64,000 nt of DNA, taken from positions 62,001 through 126,000 of the forward strand of contig JBDLJB010000002.1 of NCBI GenBank assembly GCA_039714555.1, given 5' to 3'. Both the position numbers and the translations under genes were made by a program. Shown one piece after another: positions 1 to 7,171 of the stretch. Below the pieces are notes generated by a model. The model made no database searches. It worked only from the letters and a program-made list of their open reading frames with translations, and had not been told where the DNA came from. Every line of letters starts with the position of its first letter. The stretch's first letter is position 1. This DNA is from Namhaeicola sp039714555 (GTDB lineage: Bacteria; Bacteroidota; Bacteroidia; Flavobacteriales; Flavobacteriaceae).

Positions 1-1
1 A

Positions 2-697
2 ATGCAAAAGAGCCTGACTTGTAGAAATTTAAAAGAAGCAAAGAAAAACATATATTTATATAGTTTTATTCTGGTTATCACAAATCTGGTCTTTTTATCA
101 CTGGGTGTTTTGCTTTATACTTTTATTGAAAAAAATGGTATTAATATTGCTATGGATCAAGCGGGAAATTTTAAGGATACTGATCAAATTTTCCCAACAC
201 TTGCTTTAAATCATTTTGGAACTTTTGCGGGTATTGTTTTTATGTTAGGGATTGCTGCAGCTGCTTTTTCATCTGCAGATTCTGCGATGACATCACTTAC
301 AACCTCTTTTTATACAGATTTTATGAATATTGAAAATAAATCTGACAAAGAAAAGAAGAAAATACGCAATAGAATAAATGTAGTTTTTGCCTTTATACTT
401 ATTATGATCATCATGATATTTGAAGCAGTGAATAATGATAGTGTAATAAATACGGTGTTTACCATTGCAAGTTATACTTATGGTCCTCTACTAGGTTTAT
501 TTTCTTTTGGTCTATTTACTAAATTTAATATTAGAGATAAGTTAGTACCTGTTATAGCCATTATGTCACCTATAATTGCATACTATGTAAATATTATTTC
601 AATAAAATGGTTTGGATTTCATTTTGGTTATACGATTTTATTATTTAATGGGATGATTACATTTATAGGGCTTTGGATAATAAGGAAAAGGAATTAA
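2..697 (+). CDS. Sodium:solute symporter (SSS family), C-terminal part
   Basis: This is the last 231 residues of a sodium/solute symporter; the 5' part lies off the left edge, so the Met at position 2 is internal. About six hydrophobic membrane segments remain. The stretch AAAAFSSADSAMTSLTTSF (residues about 82-100) matches the conserved helix of SSS transporters that carries Ser/Thr ligands of the sodium site. The intracellular loop after it is charged and Lys-rich, and the protein ends in a short basic tail, as is common in the family. The substrate cannot be told from this fragment; sialic acid, sugar, proline or another solute are all possible. No gene follows closely on the same strand: a promoter-like sequence separates it from the thioredoxin gene. 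Confidence 0.9.
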   Translation: MQKSLTCRNLKEAKKNIYLYSFILVITNLVFLSLGVLLYTFIEKNGINIAMDQAGNFKDTDQIFPTLALNHFGTFAGIVFMLGIAAAAFSSADSAMTSLTTSFYTDFMNIENKSDKEKKKIRNRINVVFAFILIMIIMIFEAVNNDSVINTVFTIASYTYGPLLGLFSFGLFTKFNIRDKLVPVIAIMSPIIAYYVNIISIKWFGFHFGYTILLFNGMITFIGLWIIRKRN

Positions 698-749
698 GAG
701 AAATATTGTAAATTTTTTTTGAGGAAATCTGTTAAGATATTATAGGGTA

Positions 750-781
750 TTTGTTATTTCAATTTTATACTTATAAATTTG
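750..781 (+). promoter_or_regulatory. Bacteroidota-type promoter of the TlpA-like gene
   Basis: TTTG at 750-753 is followed after 20 nt by TAAATTTG at 774-781. This fits the Bacteroidota housekeeping promoter consensus (TTTG, about 19 nt, TAnnTTTG). The start codon of the next gene is at 801, leaving a short leader. The match is seen in the sequence; activity is inferred. Confidence 0.6.
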
Positions 782-800
782 CATCCAAAATAAACAATCT

Positions 801-1370
801 ATGAATTTTATTAAAAAAAATCTTTCTAATATACTGTTTTTCGCATTTTTTATTTTTCTTTTTACACCTTATGGATTACCGGTAAGAGCTTATCTACTTA
901 AAGGTATTTCTTTTGTTACTACAAGAGTTTTTAATATGGAGATTGATGAAAGTGAGAGAGTTCATGTAAAAACATATGATTGGCAATTAATTGATATGCA
1001 GGGTAATACTGTGAATTTTGATGCACTTAAAGGAAAGGTAATTATTGTTAATTTTTGGGCTACTTGGTGCCCGCCTTGTATAGCAGAGATGCCAGCATTC
1101 CAAAAACTTTATGAAGATTATCAAGATAGAGTTGAATTCTTATTTGTTGCTAATGATGATGAGGATAAAGTCAGAAAGTTTATTAAAGATAAAAAATATA
1201 CTTTTCCTGTGTATTTTCAAATAACAAGAAGACCTGAAGAATTACAATCTAATTCATTGCCTACAACATATGTGATCAATAAAAAAGGTGAAATAGTTGT
1301 AGATAAAACTGGTGCCGCTGATTGGAATAGTAGAAAAGTTAGAGATTTGATCGATGAATTATTGAAATAA
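801..1370 (+). CDS. TlpA/ResA-like membrane-anchored thioredoxin
   Basis: A 189-residue thiol-disulfide oxidoreductase. An N-terminal hydrophobic segment (about residues 8-28) acts as uncleaved anchor or signal, placing the domain in the periplasm. The thioredoxin fold follows from about residue 60, with the active site W-C-P-P-C at 89-93 and a cis-Pro-type motif (SLPTTYVI) near residue 152. The TlpA/ResA family reduces periplasmic disulfides, for example in cytochrome c maturation; the client here is unknown. It is monocistronic, with its own promoter upstream and a hairpin terminator directly downstream. The ATG at 801 is the first in frame and precedes the membrane segment at the usual distance. 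Confidence 0.9.
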   Translation: MNFIKKNLSNILFFAFFIFLFTPYGLPVRAYLLKGISFVTTRVFNMEIDESERVHVKTYDWQLIDMQGNTVNFDALKGKVIIVNFWATWCPPCIAEMPAFQKLYEDYQDRVEFLFVANDDEDKVRKFIKDKKYTFPVYFQITRRPEELQSNSLPTTYVINKKGEIVVDKTGAADWNSRKVRDLIDELLK

Positions 1371-1374
1371 AAAA

Positions 1375-1392
1375 ACTGCCTTCTCAGGCAGT
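1375..1392. terminator. Bidirectional intrinsic terminator
   Basis: A 7-bp perfect stem (ACTGCCT / AGGCAGT) with a TCTC loop has an A-run on its left and CTTTTT on its right. It can stop transcription of the TlpA-like gene on the plus strand and of the small secreted protein gene arriving from the minus strand. Confidence 0.85.
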
Positions 1393-1419
1393 CTTTTTAT
1401 TTACATAATGAAAACTAAA

Positions 1420-1761
1420 TTAAGATTCTTTAACAATTCTTATTGGTAATAAATACACTTCACCTTCTTTAACAGGCTTGAAATTAACTTTTTTGTAGTT
1501 CAATTTGCTTTTTATAAAAGGTTCTGCTTTTATATTTGGTGAGTTTACGGTTAAGACTATAATTTCACCGTTAGTATTTACGGTAAAAAGCACTTCTGCA
1601 GTACATTCGTTTTTGTCAAACTCAAAAGGACAACTTGGACCAATAAGTTCTACAATTTCGGCTCTTAATTTGGTATTTGGTTTAACAGGTGTTAAAACTG
1701 CTGCGGAAACATTCATTGCGAAAAGTGTAAACGCAATAACTAAAATTTTTAAATTTTTCAT
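1420..1761 (-). CDS. Small secreted protein, TonB-C-like, paralogue 1
   Basis: A 113-residue protein with a clear Sec signal peptide (residues 1-20, cleavage after VSA). The mature part has the pattern of a short alpha/beta domain (EIVELIG..., VLFTVNTNGEIIVLTV, KLNYKKVNF..., YLLPIRIV), reminiscent of TonB C-terminal-like domains common in Flavobacteria. It has no catalytic motif. It is a clear paralogue of the gene at 2068-2421: both share PVKPN, EIV-LG, NTN-EIIV, KLNYKKV and LLP-RI. It carries two Cys in a loop (about residues 44 and 53) that the paralogue lacks, perhaps a disulfide. Function is unknown. Both paralogues have an ECF-sigma-like promoter and a shared 5' leader, which suggests co-regulation in an envelope response. 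Confidence 0.75.
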   Translation of the reverse strand: MKNLKILVIAFTLFAMNVSAAVLTPVKPNTKLRAEIVELIGPSCPFEFDKNECTAEVLFTVNTNGEIIVLTVNSPNIKAEPFIKSKLNYKKVNFKPVKEGEVYLLPIRIVKES

Positions 1762-1812
1762 GATATATAATTTAGATTAGACAAAATAGATTAGACATTT
1801 ATATATATAAAG

Positions 1813-1839
1813 GACGGAAGATTTAAAGTATTTGTTACA
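1813..1839 (-). promoter_or_regulatory. ECF-sigma-type promoter for small secreted paralogue 1
   Basis: Read on the minus strand, TGTAAC (1834-1839) is followed after 17 nt by CGTC (1813-1816) and a T-rich start region. The -35 AAC and -10 CGTC elements are the known hallmark of ECF sigma promoters. The same pattern occurs at three other start regions in this window (2455-2481, 53106-53131, 56236-56261). The leader would be about 45 nt. Confidence 0.55.
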
Positions 1840-2022
1840 CAATATTTCGTTAATTAATTCTGAATTAAGAAATATTTAACTATAATCATAAATGATTTAT
1901 GAAATGCTTAACATAAGTAGCAAATAATTAATACAGGACTATAATAATTATTAATATAATAAAAACAGTATTGTTAAATCATTAAATTAATAAAACATAT
2001 TAAATATAGTATCTTCACAAAA

Positions 2023-2047
2023 AAAAGGTGCTAAAAAAGCACCTTTT
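2023..2047 (-). terminator. Intrinsic terminator of small secreted paralogue 2
   Basis: A perfect 10-bp stem (AAAAGGTGCT / AGCACCTTTT) with a five-A loop lies 20 nt past the stop codon at 2068. On the minus strand the stem ends in CCTTTT and runs into more T residues. Confidence 0.85.
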
Positions 2048-2067
2048 AAATTGAATTTTTAAGAGTA

Positions 2068-2421
2068 TTATTTTGCTATCCTTAGTGGTAGTAAATATAA
2101 TTTACCCTGTTTATTTATGGTATAATGAACTTTTTTATAATTTAATTTTACTTTAAGATAATTTTCAAATACTTTATTTTTTGAATTGGTTGAGATTACG
2201 ATTATTTCTTGATTAGTATTCAATGTAAACAAAACCTCAATTGTTTCAATATTCTCAAGAGTAAAAGGATAATCAGTACCTAAAATTGATACAATTTCAG
2301 TTCGCAGGTTTTCATTTGGTTTAACAGGGTTTTCATCAAAGTTCTTAACTTTTTTTGGAGTTGCAGATAAATTAAATACAACAAATGTTAATGCGATGAG
2401 AAATAAATTAAATTTTTTCAT
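2068..2421 (-). CDS. Small secreted protein, TonB-C-like, paralogue 2
   Basis: A 117-residue protein with a Sec signal peptide (cleavage after about residue 20, LSA). The mature domain parallels its neighbour at 1420-1761: PVKPNENLRTEIVSILG, EVLFTLNTNQEIIVIST, KLNYKKVHYTI and LYLLPLRI. It lacks the cysteines of paralogue 1. The two genes lie in tandem but each has its own promoter, leader and terminator, so they are a duplication rather than an operon. The duplication includes the upstream control region (TGTAAC...CGTC and TAGATTAGACA). Function is unknown; export and ECF-type control suggest a role at the cell envelope. Confidence 0.75.
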   Translation of the reverse strand: MKKFNLFLIALTFVVFNLSATPKKVKNFDENPVKPNENLRTEIVSILGTDYPFTLENIETIEVLFTLNTNQEIIVISTNSKNKVFENYLKVKLNYKKVHYTINKQGKLYLLPLRIAK

Positions 2422-2454
2422 AATAAATAATTTAGATTAGACATTTAACAAAAG

Positions 2455-2481
2455 GACGCAGGATGACATATGTTTGTTACA
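2455..2481 (-). promoter_or_regulatory. ECF-sigma-type promoter for small secreted paralogue 2
   Basis: On the minus strand, TGTAAC (2476-2481) is followed after 17 nt by CGTC (2455-2458) and CTTTT. Spacing and sequence equal the promoter of paralogue 1. A shared leader motif (reverse complement of TAGATTAGACA, 2433-2443) lies between promoter and start. Confidence 0.55.
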
Positions 2482-2559
2482 AACAGATTGATTTAATTAA
2501 TGTTTTTATCAATTATTTAACAAAACGTATGTAAATTTTAAGAAAAAACAAGAAAATAT

Positions 2560-3744
2560 TTAAACTCGATCCAGTTGATCGAGAAGATCTAAAATAATTG
2601 AGCAACCTTCAATGATTTCATCATTTGATATAGTTAATGGAGGTGTAATTCTAATGGCATTTGGTTCAAATAATAGCCAAAATAGAAGCAATCCCTTTTT
2701 AATAGCACCTAAAATTACTTTATTTACATGTTCACTCTTATTCAATAATATTGCCAACATCAACCCCTTTCCTCTAATTTCAATTATTTTATCATGAACC
2801 AATAATTTTCTTAATAATTTTTCTTTATTGATTACATCAAACATTATTGAAGTATCTTTTATTTCTTTTAATGTCGCCAAACCAGCTGCTGCAATAACAG
2901 GATGGCCACCAAAAGTTGTAATATGGCCTAATTTTGGGTTTTCTTTTAATAACTGCATATGTTCAAACGATGAGATAAATGCACCTATTGGCATGCCTCC
3001 ACCCAATCCTTTTCCGGTTATTACAATATCAGGAATTACATTATAATGCTCAAAACCAAAAATTTTTCCGGTTCTTCCAATGCCACTTTGAACTTCATCT
3101 AAGATCAGTAAAGCTCCAACTTCATTACATCGTTGTTTAACTTTTTGAAGATAATTACGCTTAGGTACAATAAAACCTGCACCTCCTTGAATAGTTTCCA
3201 AAATAACAGCAGCTGTTTTATTTGTAATTCTATCCAGATGTGAAAAATTATTGAATTCAATAAATTTAATACCTGGAATTAAAGGCCTGAATGCACTATT
3301 TTGTTCTTCTTTACCACAAACACTCATTGCACCTTGTGTATTTCCATGATAGGCATTTTTAGCTGAAATTATTTCAAACCTGCCGGTAACTCTTTTGGCT
3401 AATTTTAAAGCTCCTTCGGTTGCCTCAGTACCTGAATTGGTAAGATATACACTTTGTAAGTTTTCGGGTAAGGTATTTGCTAAGGCTTTTGCCAGATCTA
3501 ATTGGGGTTTTTGGATAAACTCTCCATATACCATTACATGTAAATAGGTATCGACTTGTTTTTTTATCGCTTTGATAATTTTTGGATGCTGATGTCCTAG
3601 TGTATTTGCCGAAACTCCTGCAATAAAATCCAAATATTTTTTATTGTTTGTATCAATTATATAAGACCCTTCAGCTCGTTTAATTTCAATAGCAAGTGGA
3701 TATGGGGAAGTTTGTGCCTGATATTTTAAAAAATCTTTTTTCAT
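2560..3744 (-). CDS. Class III aminotransferase (acetylornithine aminotransferase-like)
   Basis: A 394-residue PLP-dependent aminotransferase of fold type I, class III. Visible signatures are NSGTEATEGALKLAKR (about 103-118) for cofactor phosphate binding, LILDEVQSGIGRTGK (213-227), and the PLP lysine K245 in VITGKGLGGGMPIGAF. Length is normal for the ArgD/ornithine/GABA aminotransferase group. Substrate specificity cannot be read from the sequence, and no arginine-biosynthesis neighbours are present. It lies directly downstream of the OstA-like gene on the same strand with an 8-bp gap, so the two are probably co-transcribed. This pairing is, as I recall, common in Flavobacteriia. The ATG at 3744 gives the usual N-terminus. 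Confidence 0.88.
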   Translation of the reverse strand: MKKDFLKYQAQTSPYPLAIEIKRAEGSYIIDTNNKKYLDFIAGVSANTLGHQHPKIIKAIKKQVDTYLHVMVYGEFIQKPQLDLAKALANTLPENLQSVYLTNSGTEATEGALKLAKRVTGRFEIISAKNAYHGNTQGAMSVCGKEEQNSAFRPLIPGIKFIEFNNFSHLDRITNKTAAVILETIQGGAGFIVPKRNYLQKVKQRCNEVGALLILDEVQSGIGRTGKIFGFEHYNVIPDIVITGKGLGGGMPIGAFISSFEHMQLLKENPKLGHITTFGGHPVIAAAGLATLKEIKDTSIMFDVINKEKLLRKLLVHDKIIEIRGKGLMLAILLNKSEHVNKVILGAIKKGLLLFWLLFEPNAIRITPPLTISNDEIIEGCSIILDLLDQLDRV

Positions 3745-3752
3745 TTTGAATT

Positions 3753-5246
3753 TTATTTTTTAAAAATATCATCTTTGTTTAATGGTTTTTCATCATCTCG
3801 CCAAACAAAACCCCTTAATTTTCTAGCGTTATCCGGTAATTGAGATGGAGGATAGGTTTGGCCTTCTGGTTTTGTTATAAATTTTGCTTGTTGAATGGCT
3901 CCATCTTTTAATAAAAAATTGATTGAACTACAGGTAGTTTTTTGAATACCTATAAGTTCTTTTTTGTCATTTCTAGCAAAATGGATAATTTCACCATTAC
4001 CTATAACATTTATAATTTGTAGATCGTTATCAATAAATTTTCCTAAAACATTTCTTCCTTTTATCTGATTGAATCCAATAGAATCTTTTTGTATGATAAA
4101 AGCATTTTGTAAAACCTTTAGGCTATCTAATTTTTCAGTCTCTGTATTTGAAAGTAATTGTATGGAATCACCAGTTATTTGGCTGTCTTTTGACCACAAA
4201 ACAGGATCCTTAAACATTTGAGTTAAACCGGTTTCCTGATTTGTATGTATTGAATCACATTTTCCGCTCATATCACTCTTAAAGAATTTTACATGATGAA
4301 AAGCTCTAATGATTCTTTTTTCAGATCTACCGGTAAGTAGTAATGTATCACCATGAATAAATAATGAATCAACATTTGTGTTTGTAATAGCAACTGCTTT
4401 ACCAACTGCAAAAGAAGAATCTAATTTTTCATAATATTCTGCATAATTTCCTTTTATTACCATATTACTTATGGTATCGGTAATAACAATATGTTTTGTA
4501 GCCGAAGCAAAACCATCATTTCTGTCATAATATAGACTATCTGCTTTGATTTCCCGATCTTTATAAATAATTCGTGCATTTTTAGTAAAGTGTGATATAT
4601 CTTTCTTGGTATCGTAAAAACCTTTTTCACAAAAAATAAAATTATCTTTGCTTTTAATTGTTGAAGCACCATAGAGATATGCTTTACCACTATTTGTGTA
4701 ATAATCTAAATGGTTTGATTCAAGAATATAATCAGGATTCGTAATTATAACATTTGAAATTGCCTGAAATTTGTTGTTTTGCAGATAATAATTACCAGTT
4801 GTACTGGTTAGAACATTAATACTGTCTCTAATTTTTGCTCCAGTTCTATAAAACAGAACTTGTTTAGTTCGATCAAATTGTAAGGTATCAGTACTCAATG
4901 TCATTTTAGGGTCTTTAATAACAACATTACCCCAGGAAAGCGCTTTATTTGTATTTCCATTGTACTCAGTATATTCACTTTTTTGAGTAATGGTATCTCC
5001 TTGTTTTAGTAATACATTACCATAAGCTTTAATATAATTATCTTCAGTATAATGGACTGCTTTTTTGCATTGAAGTGATATACCTTCGTGTTTGATATAT
5101 ACATTACCAAGTAAAACAGTAGCACCCGGTAGTTTGTCCTCATCTCGGGTTGAGTTATCAGAATGTACAATAGTTATCCTTTTGCCTTGACTAAAAGCAA
5201 TCGATGTAAAAATATAAAATAATAAAAGTAGCGTTTTAGTTTTCAA
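3753..5246 (-). CDS. OstA-like protein (LptA/LptD-N organic-solvent-tolerance fold)
   Basis: A 497-residue exported protein. Residues 1-19 form a signal peptide ending AFS, starting from a TTG codon with no in-frame ATG nearby. The body consists of repeated short beta-strand units such as NVYIKHEGISLQCKKAVHY, GNVLLKQGDTITQKSEYTEY and NVVIKDPKMTLSTDTLQFDR, the pattern of the beta-jellyroll that shuttles lipopolysaccharide in LptA. It is about 2.5 times as long as E. coli LptA, as expected for the Bacteroidota OstA-like form. It probably belongs to the LPS transport bridge in the periplasm; direct evidence is lacking. A TACTTTTG promoter box sits at 5262-5269. Confidence 0.8.
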   Translation of the reverse strand: MKTKTLLLLFYIFTSIAFSQGKRITIVHSDNSTRDEDKLPGATVLLGNVYIKHEGISLQCKKAVHYTEDNYIKAYGNVLLKQGDTITQKSEYTEYNGNTNKALSWGNVVIKDPKMTLSTDTLQFDRTKQVLFYRTGAKIRDSINVLTSTTGNYYLQNNKFQAISNVIITNPDYILESNHLDYYTNSGKAYLYGASTIKSKDNFIFCEKGFYDTKKDISHFTKNARIIYKDREIKADSLYYDRNDGFASATKHIVITDTISNMVIKGNYAEYYEKLDSSFAVGKAVAITNTNVDSLFIHGDTLLLTGRSEKRIIRAFHHVKFFKSDMSGKCDSIHTNQETGLTQMFKDPVLWSKDSQITGDSIQLLSNTETEKLDSLKVLQNAFIIQKDSIGFNQIKGRNVLGKFIDNDLQIINVIGNGEIIHFARNDKKELIGIQKTTCSSINFLLKDGAIQQAKFITKPEGQTYPPSQLPDNARKLRGFVWRDDEKPLNKDDIFKK

Positions 5247-5261
5247 TAAATCTATTTATTT

Positions 5262-5269
5262 CAAAAGTA
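5262..5269 (-). promoter_or_regulatory. TAnnTTTG promoter box upstream of the OstA-like gene
   Basis: TACTTTTG on the minus strand matches the Bacteroidota -7 box. It sits 16 nt before the TTG start at 5246. A clear -33 TTG at standard distance is not visible, so the call is modest. Confidence 0.4.
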
Positions 5270-5291
5270 AACATTTTGGTTAAGAAATAAA

Positions 5292-5326
5292 AAAAGGTAA
5301 AGATTTAGCGCGTATCCTTACCTTTT
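5292..5326 (-). terminator. Intrinsic terminator after purA
   Basis: AAAAGGTAA pairs with TTACCTTTT, with additional inner pairs (GAT/ATC) around a loop. It lies 29 nt beyond the purA stop, and on the minus strand the stem runs into T residues. It separates purA from the OstA-like gene. Confidence 0.65.
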
Positions 5327-5354
5327 ATTTTAAAAATAATATTTAATAAAAAAA

Positions 5355-6623
5355 TTATAATTTAATTGTTTGAGTTCTATCCGGACCAACCGATAGTATT
5401 TTAACAGGTACACCAACAAATTCTTCAATAAAAGCAATGTAATCTGTCAAAGATTTTGGAAGATCTTTGGTATTATTCATTTTAGTAAGATCTTTTTGCC
5501 AACCTTTGAATTCGGTATAAACTACTTTTACATTTTCTTTTTCAATATTATAAGGAAGGAAAGTGGTTTCTTTACCTTTATAAATATAAGAAGTACATGC
5601 TTTTATTGTTTCAAATCCTGATAGAACATCTGCCTTCATCATGGTTAATTGGGTAACACCATTGATCTGTACAGCGTATTTTAAAGCTACAAGATCAAGC
5701 CATCCGCAACGGCGAGGTCTTCCGGTAGTAGCACCAAATTCATTACCAATTTTCGCCATTTTTTTACCGTCGTCATCAAAAAGTTCAGTAGGAAATGGTC
5801 CTGAACCGACACGTGTAGTATAAGCTTTGAAAATTCCGTAAACATCACCAATTTTGTTTGGAGCAACACCCAATCCGGTACAAGCACCTGCGGCAGTTGT
5901 ATTTGAAGAAGTAACAAACGGGTAAGTTCCAAAATCAATATCTAATAATGAACCTTGAGCACCTTCGGCTAAAATTGTTTTATTACTATTTAATGCATTG
6001 TTAAAGAATTCTTCACTATCAATAAAATCTAATGAGTTTAACATTTCAATAGCTTCAAAAAATTCTTTTTCTAGCTCATTTAGATCATACTGTATATCAA
6101 CATCGTAAAAATCAATCAAATTTAGATGTTTTTTAGTTAGAGCATTGTATTTTTCTTTCCAGTTTTCTAGTTCTAAATCACCTATTCGGATACCATTTCT
6201 ACCGGTTTTATCCATATAAGTAGGCCCAATTCCTTTTAAAGTAGATCCAATTTTTGCTTTACCTTTCATAGTCTCAGAAGCTGCATCAAGAAGTCTGTGT
6301 GTTGGTAAAATAATATGTGCTTTACGCGATATTAAAAGTTTTGATTTGAAATCGATATTATAATTTGATAAATTATCAATTTCTTTTTTAAAAATTACCG
6401 GGTCAATAACTACACCATTACCTACAATATTTACTGCCTTATCGTGAAAAATACCTGAAGGTATTGTATGTAATACGTGTTTATTACCATCAAATATTAA
6501 AGTATGACCAGCATTTGGTCCGCCTTGAAAGCGAGCAATTATATCGTAGTTCTTTGTAAGAACATCAACAATTTTACCTTTTCCTTCATCGCCCCATTGC
6601 AGGCCTAATAGTAAATCTACCAT
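5355..6623 (-). CDS. purA: Adenylosuccinate synthetase
   Basis: A 422-residue enzyme that joins IMP and aspartate with GTP hydrolysis, the first committed step to AMP. Diagnostic motifs are LGLQWGDEGKGKIVD (residues 6-20; P-loop-like GDEGKGK with the catalytic Asp), GPNAGHT (36-42) and GIGPTYMDK. The C-terminal GTP-base region is also present, and length is normal. It is followed by a terminator. The Fur-like gene lies 20 bp upstream on the same strand, so both may share a transcript. The order Fur / purA is a usual arrangement in Flavobacteriia. Confidence 0.97.
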   Translation of the reverse strand: MVDLLLGLQWGDEGKGKIVDVLTKNYDIIARFQGGPNAGHTLIFDGNKHVLHTIPSGIFHDKAVNIVGNGVVIDPVIFKKEIDNLSNYNIDFKSKLLISRKAHIILPTHRLLDAASETMKGKAKIGSTLKGIGPTYMDKTGRNGIRIGDLELENWKEKYNALTKKHLNLIDFYDVDIQYDLNELEKEFFEAIEMLNSLDFIDSEEFFNNALNSNKTILAEGAQGSLLDIDFGTYPFVTSSNTTAAGACTGLGVAPNKIGDVYGIFKAYTTRVGSGPFPTELFDDDGKKMAKIGNEFGATTGRPRRCGWLDLVALKYAVQINGVTQLTMMKADVLSGFETIKACTSYIYKGKETTFLPYNIEKENVKVVYTEFKGWQKDLTKMNNTKDLPKSLTDYIAFIEEFVGVPVKILSVGPDRTQTIKL

Positions 6624-6643
6624 TGGTTAAGTTTTTTATAATG

Positions 6644-7084
6644 TTATTTTTTATTTTTATTTCCGTAAAAGTATAGAGAATGGCTGTCAATTTTTATATC
6701 AAAAACCTCTTCAATAGATTTTTTAATCGTTTCAATTCTCGGATCACAAAATTCAATTACTTCACCAGTATCGGCTAAAATAATATGGTCGTGCTGTTTG
6801 TTGAAAAATGATTTTTCATAATGTGCTTGATTTTGACCAAATTGATGTCTTCTTACCAAACCACATTCTAAAAGTAGCTCAATAGTATTGTAAAGAGTAG
6901 CCCTGCTTACACGATAATTTTTTTCTTTCATATCAACATAGAGTGACTCTATGTCAAAATGTTTATCACTGTTGTAAATTTCTTGAAGTATTGCGTATCT
7001 CTCAGGAGTTTTTCGATGACTATGTTGTTCTAAAAACTTGGTAAAGAAAGCTTTAACTATTTCATGATTATTTGAATTACTCAT
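6644..7084 (-). CDS. fur: Fur-family metalloregulator
   Basis: A 146-residue Fur-type repressor. The winged-helix DNA-binding part (about residues 15-80) contains HRKTPERYAILQEIY and YRVSRATLYNTIELLLECGLV. The C-terminal dimerisation/metal domain has HDHIILADTGEVIEFCDPR, with His and Glu ligands of the regulatory metal site. The CxxC pair of the structural zinc site seen in many Fur proteins is replaced by ADTG. As I recall, this is usual in flavobacterial homologues, so it is not a defect. It could sense iron, or be PerR-like. It is expressed in the same direction as the downstream purA. Confidence 0.9.
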   Translation of the reverse strand: MSNSNNHEIVKAFFTKFLEQHSHRKTPERYAILQEIYNSDKHFDIESLYVDMKEKNYRVSRATLYNTIELLLECGLVRRHQFGQNQAHYEKSFFNKQHDHIILADTGEVIEFCDPRIETIKKSIEEVFDIKIDSHSLYFYGNKNKK

Positions 7085-7171
7085 ATTTATTATATAAAAA
7101 TAATTGAAACAAATTTACATTTTAATCAGTATAAATAATTGAAATAAAGAAAAAATTTATAAAAAAAATAT

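Larger units (their letters stand above)
1762..2067. other. Intergenic region: leader and promoter of paralogue 1, terminator of paralogue 2
   Basis: This 306-bp AT-rich spacer contains no supportable gene. Next to the upstream gene are two copies of TAGATTAGACA (1773-1783 and 1787-1797), then the ECF-like promoter at 1813-1839. The far end holds the hairpin terminator at 2023-2047. The part from about 1850 to 2020 is featureless AT-rich sequence. Confidence 0.6.

Noticed and set aside
6644..7084. Loss of CxxC in the Fur-like protein as a defect
   Set aside because: The ADTG replacement is, as I recall, usual in flavobacterial Fur homologues, so it is a lineage trait rather than a sign of decay.
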